NCBI GenBank assembly: GCA_043738385.1
Contig: JAYUGL010000083.1
Coordinates: forward strand, 1 to 6,303
Origin: JANYCD01 sp043738385
GTDB taxonomy: Bacteria; Pseudomonadota; Gammaproteobacteria; Burkholderiales; Rhodocyclaceae
Length of the DNA: 6,303 nucleotides
Direction: 5' to 3'
Shown here: piece after piece, positions 5,016 through 6,303 of the stretch
Layout of the letters: every line of letters begins with the position of its first letter
How positions within the stretch are numbered: position 1 is the first letter of the stretch
Program-made: the position numbers and the translations under genes
Notes under the pieces: generated by a model
Told to the model about the DNA's origin: nothing
Database searches by the model: none
What the model saw: only the letters and a program-made list of their open reading frames with translations

Positions 5016-6050
5016 TCATGATTTCTTCCTGCCGTCCGTCAATTGCTTCGCCATCCGGTCAAAGTCACTGCCCACCCGCGTCTGTTCCTCGATCTGCCGT
5101 TGGTGATACTGCTCGTATTCGCTTTCCGCGCGCTGCTGCGCCATCTCGTGCGAGATTTTCCCGGCATGGGTCAGAATTTCGCGGTCGTTGATGTTGAGGA
5201 AAGCGTCGAGCTTCTTGATCCAGTCGCTCATGTGCATGGCAATACGGCGCATCGCCTGACCTTCGGCAAAAATCAGGTATTGCTCGGCCAGATTGTTCAA
5301 GGCCCGCAGTTCGTCTTCCGCCAGATAGTTCTTGGCGATGGCGACATCCTGCTTGCGCGGCTTGGGGCCACGCCAGGTGGTCAGCCCCATGTTGGGCTTT
5401 TCCGCATCGGCCCGCGCATGGACGATCTCGGCGGCGGTGTGGCCGGTGATCGCCCAGTGCATTTTGTTCTGCACGGTCTTGAAGAAGGTCAGGCTGATGT
5501 CCAGCGTCGGATCGTAGTCGATGCTGGTCGCGTAGATGTCGGTGATTTTCTGGTAAAAGCGCCGCTCCGAGGTGCGGATGTCCTGGATGCGGCGGGTCAG
5601 CTCTTCGAAGTAGTCGAACGGCTGCTGCGGGTTCTTCAACCGTTCGTCGTCCAGCGTAAAGCCCTTGACGATGTACTCCTTGAGGCGCTGCGTCGCCCAG
5701 ATGCGAAAGCGCGTCGCAACATGGCTTTTGACCCGATAGCCGACCGAGATGATCACGTCGAGGTTGTAGTGGTCAAGCTGGCGGCGCACCGCCCGGCTGC
5801 CCTCCTGGCGAACTGTTAAGAATTTCTTAATGGTTGCCTCGGGCTGAAGCTCGCCCTCCTCATACACATTGCGGATGTGCATGCTGATATTGGGCACCGA
5901 GGTCTGAAACAGCTCGGCGATCAACGCTTGCGACAACCACACCGTTTCGTCGGCCAGCCGCACGTCGATCTTGACGCGGCCGTCCTCGGCCTCATAGACG
6001 AGGAACTGGCCCTTGCCGGGGGCGGGCGGTTCGGGGATTAGGTCGCTCAT
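5016..6050 (-). CDS. RhuM-family protein (virulence RhuM)
   Basis: A 344-residue member of the RhuM family, named after a Salmonella pathogenicity-island 3 gene; the biochemical role is unknown. The N-terminal half is very typical: ETVWLSQALIAELFQTSVPNI (35-55, helix-turn-helix-like), EEGELQ (64-69), YNLDVIISVGYRVKS (95-109) and FRIWATQRLKEYIVKGFTLDDERLK (115-139). The second half has KMHWAITGHTAAEIVHARADA (196-216), KPNMGLTTW (218-226) and a charged, Glu/Gln-rich coiled-coil-like end (about 298-344). Length agrees with family members. It starts at ATG 6050 inside an ATGA overlap with the 64-residue gene upstream and has no strong ribosome binding site, so translation is probably coupled. Relatives are often encoded inside type I restriction-modification or other defence loci, which I infer but cannot show here. 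Confidence 0.95.
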   Translation of the reverse strand: MSDLIPEPPAPGKGQFLVYEAEDGRVKIDVRLADETVWLSQALIAELFQTSVPNISMHIRNVYEEGELQPEATIKKFLTVRQEGSRAVRRQLDHYNLDVIISVGYRVKSHVATRFRIWATQRLKEYIVKGFTLDDERLKNPQQPFDYFEELTRRIQDIRTSERRFYQKITDIYATSIDYDPTLDISLTFFKTVQNKMHWAITGHTAAEIVHARADAEKPNMGLTTWRGPKPRKQDVAIAKNYLAEDELRALNNLAEQYLIFAEGQAMRRIAMHMSDWIKKLDAFLNINDREILTHAGKISHEMAQQRAESEYEQYHQRQIEEQTRVGSDFDRMAKQLTDGRKKS

Positions 6051-6241
6051 GGCTGGACGGCGGTCTCTATGAGTTGTTCGACGCGGGTTGCTGCCTTTGG
6101 GTAGATGGTGATGATGTCGTGAATCGGCTTGCCAAGGTTTTCAAACTCGGTCAGCTCAAATTTGACGCTGGGCTCTTTGAAAATACGATCAATGAGTTCT
6201 TTGGTGTCGGCGCGCGTCAAGGTAGTTGTCGCCTGAGTCAT
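6047..6241 (-). CDS. Hypothetical protein, 64 residues
   Basis: I do not recognise this protein. It is short, mildly acidic, with a predicted helix (TRADTKELIDRIFKEP, about 9-24), a middle FELTEFENLGKPIHDIITIYP (28-48) and a closing helix (about 51-61). No membrane segment, Cys cluster or known motif is visible. It seems real because both ends sit in ATGA overlaps: ATG 6241 overlaps the stop of the gene upstream, and its TGA overlaps ATG 6050 of the RhuM-family gene. Its GC content by my count is about 51%, clearly below the block 1 genes, which fits acquired DNA. It could be an accessory factor for RhuM or for the gene upstream; that is a guess. Confidence 0.7.
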   Translation of the reverse strand: MTQATTTLTRADTKELIDRIFKEPSVKFELTEFENLGKPIHDIITIYPKAATRVEQLIETAVQP

Positions 6242-6303
6242 GCAGCCAATGGTTGATTATGGTTGCCCGCCAAATGCGTCTTTATGATGGAGTCGCGTTC
6301 GGG
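6238..6303 (-). CDS. 3' end of an unidentified gene running off the right edge
   Basis: On the minus strand the frame entering at 6303 is open for 21 codons, PERDSIIKTHLAGNH onward, and ends at TGA 6240-6238, which overlaps ATG 6241 of the next gene as ATGA. The other candidate frame here meets a TAA at once. The precise overlap, repeated at the next junction, is the reason to call it coding. Too little is visible to name it. If this is a restriction-modification locus it could be a methylase or specificity subunit, but nothing in these residues shows that. Confidence 0.5.
   Translation of the reverse strand, partial: PERDSIIKTHLAGNHNQPLAA

Noticed and set aside
5043..5819. Plus-strand open frame of 258 codons
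   Set aside because: It is antisense to the RhuM-family gene, whose protein is clearly conserved; no domain or ribosome binding site supports the plus-strand frame.

Overview
The window is high-GC bacterial DNA with tightly packed genes, clear AAGGAG-type ribosome binding sites and families common in Proteobacteria. A betaproteobacterium or related lineage is my best guess, but there is no rRNA or other marker gene to fix it. It falls into two blocks.

Block 1 (about 1-3640, all genes on the minus strand, read right to left) is a run of small soluble enzymes and domains: an Asp-box (BNR) beta-propeller, a MoaD/ThiS-like ubiquitin-fold protein ending in Gly-Gly, a YCII/DGPF-domain protein, an AHSA1-type SRPBCC protein, a VOC/glyoxalase-fold protein, a glutathione S-transferase, and the first 32 codons of a second YCII protein (TTG start) that runs off the left edge. 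Spacings are 4-40 nt, except for two breaks. One break is 1665-1810, with a dispersed-repeat fragment and a candidate promoter. The other is 736-816, with a stem-loop repeat. YCII + AHSA1 + VOC gene sets often accompany ECF sigma factors of the ECF42 type, so a sigma factor gene may lie just beyond the left edge. The propeller gene seems to have lost one base near its 5' end: the good ribosome binding site and ATG (3639) are out of frame with the conserved body.

Block 2 (about 3830-6303) looks like accessory DNA. A plus-strand Fic AMP-transferase-type protein, self-inhibited by its own N-terminal motif and carrying a C-terminal winged helix, faces a minus-strand group: the end of an unidentified gene, a 64-residue hypothetical protein and a RhuM-family protein, each joined to the next by a 4-nt ATGA overlap. 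RhuM and Fic genes are often found in defence or restriction-modification islands. No methylase, specificity or nuclease gene is visible here, so that remains an inference about what lies to the right.

The 241-bp divergent region between the blocks (3640-3880) holds several short inverted repeats and a near-duplicate of the Fic translation start region. I saw no tRNA, rRNA, CRISPR array, transposase or convincing rho-independent terminator.
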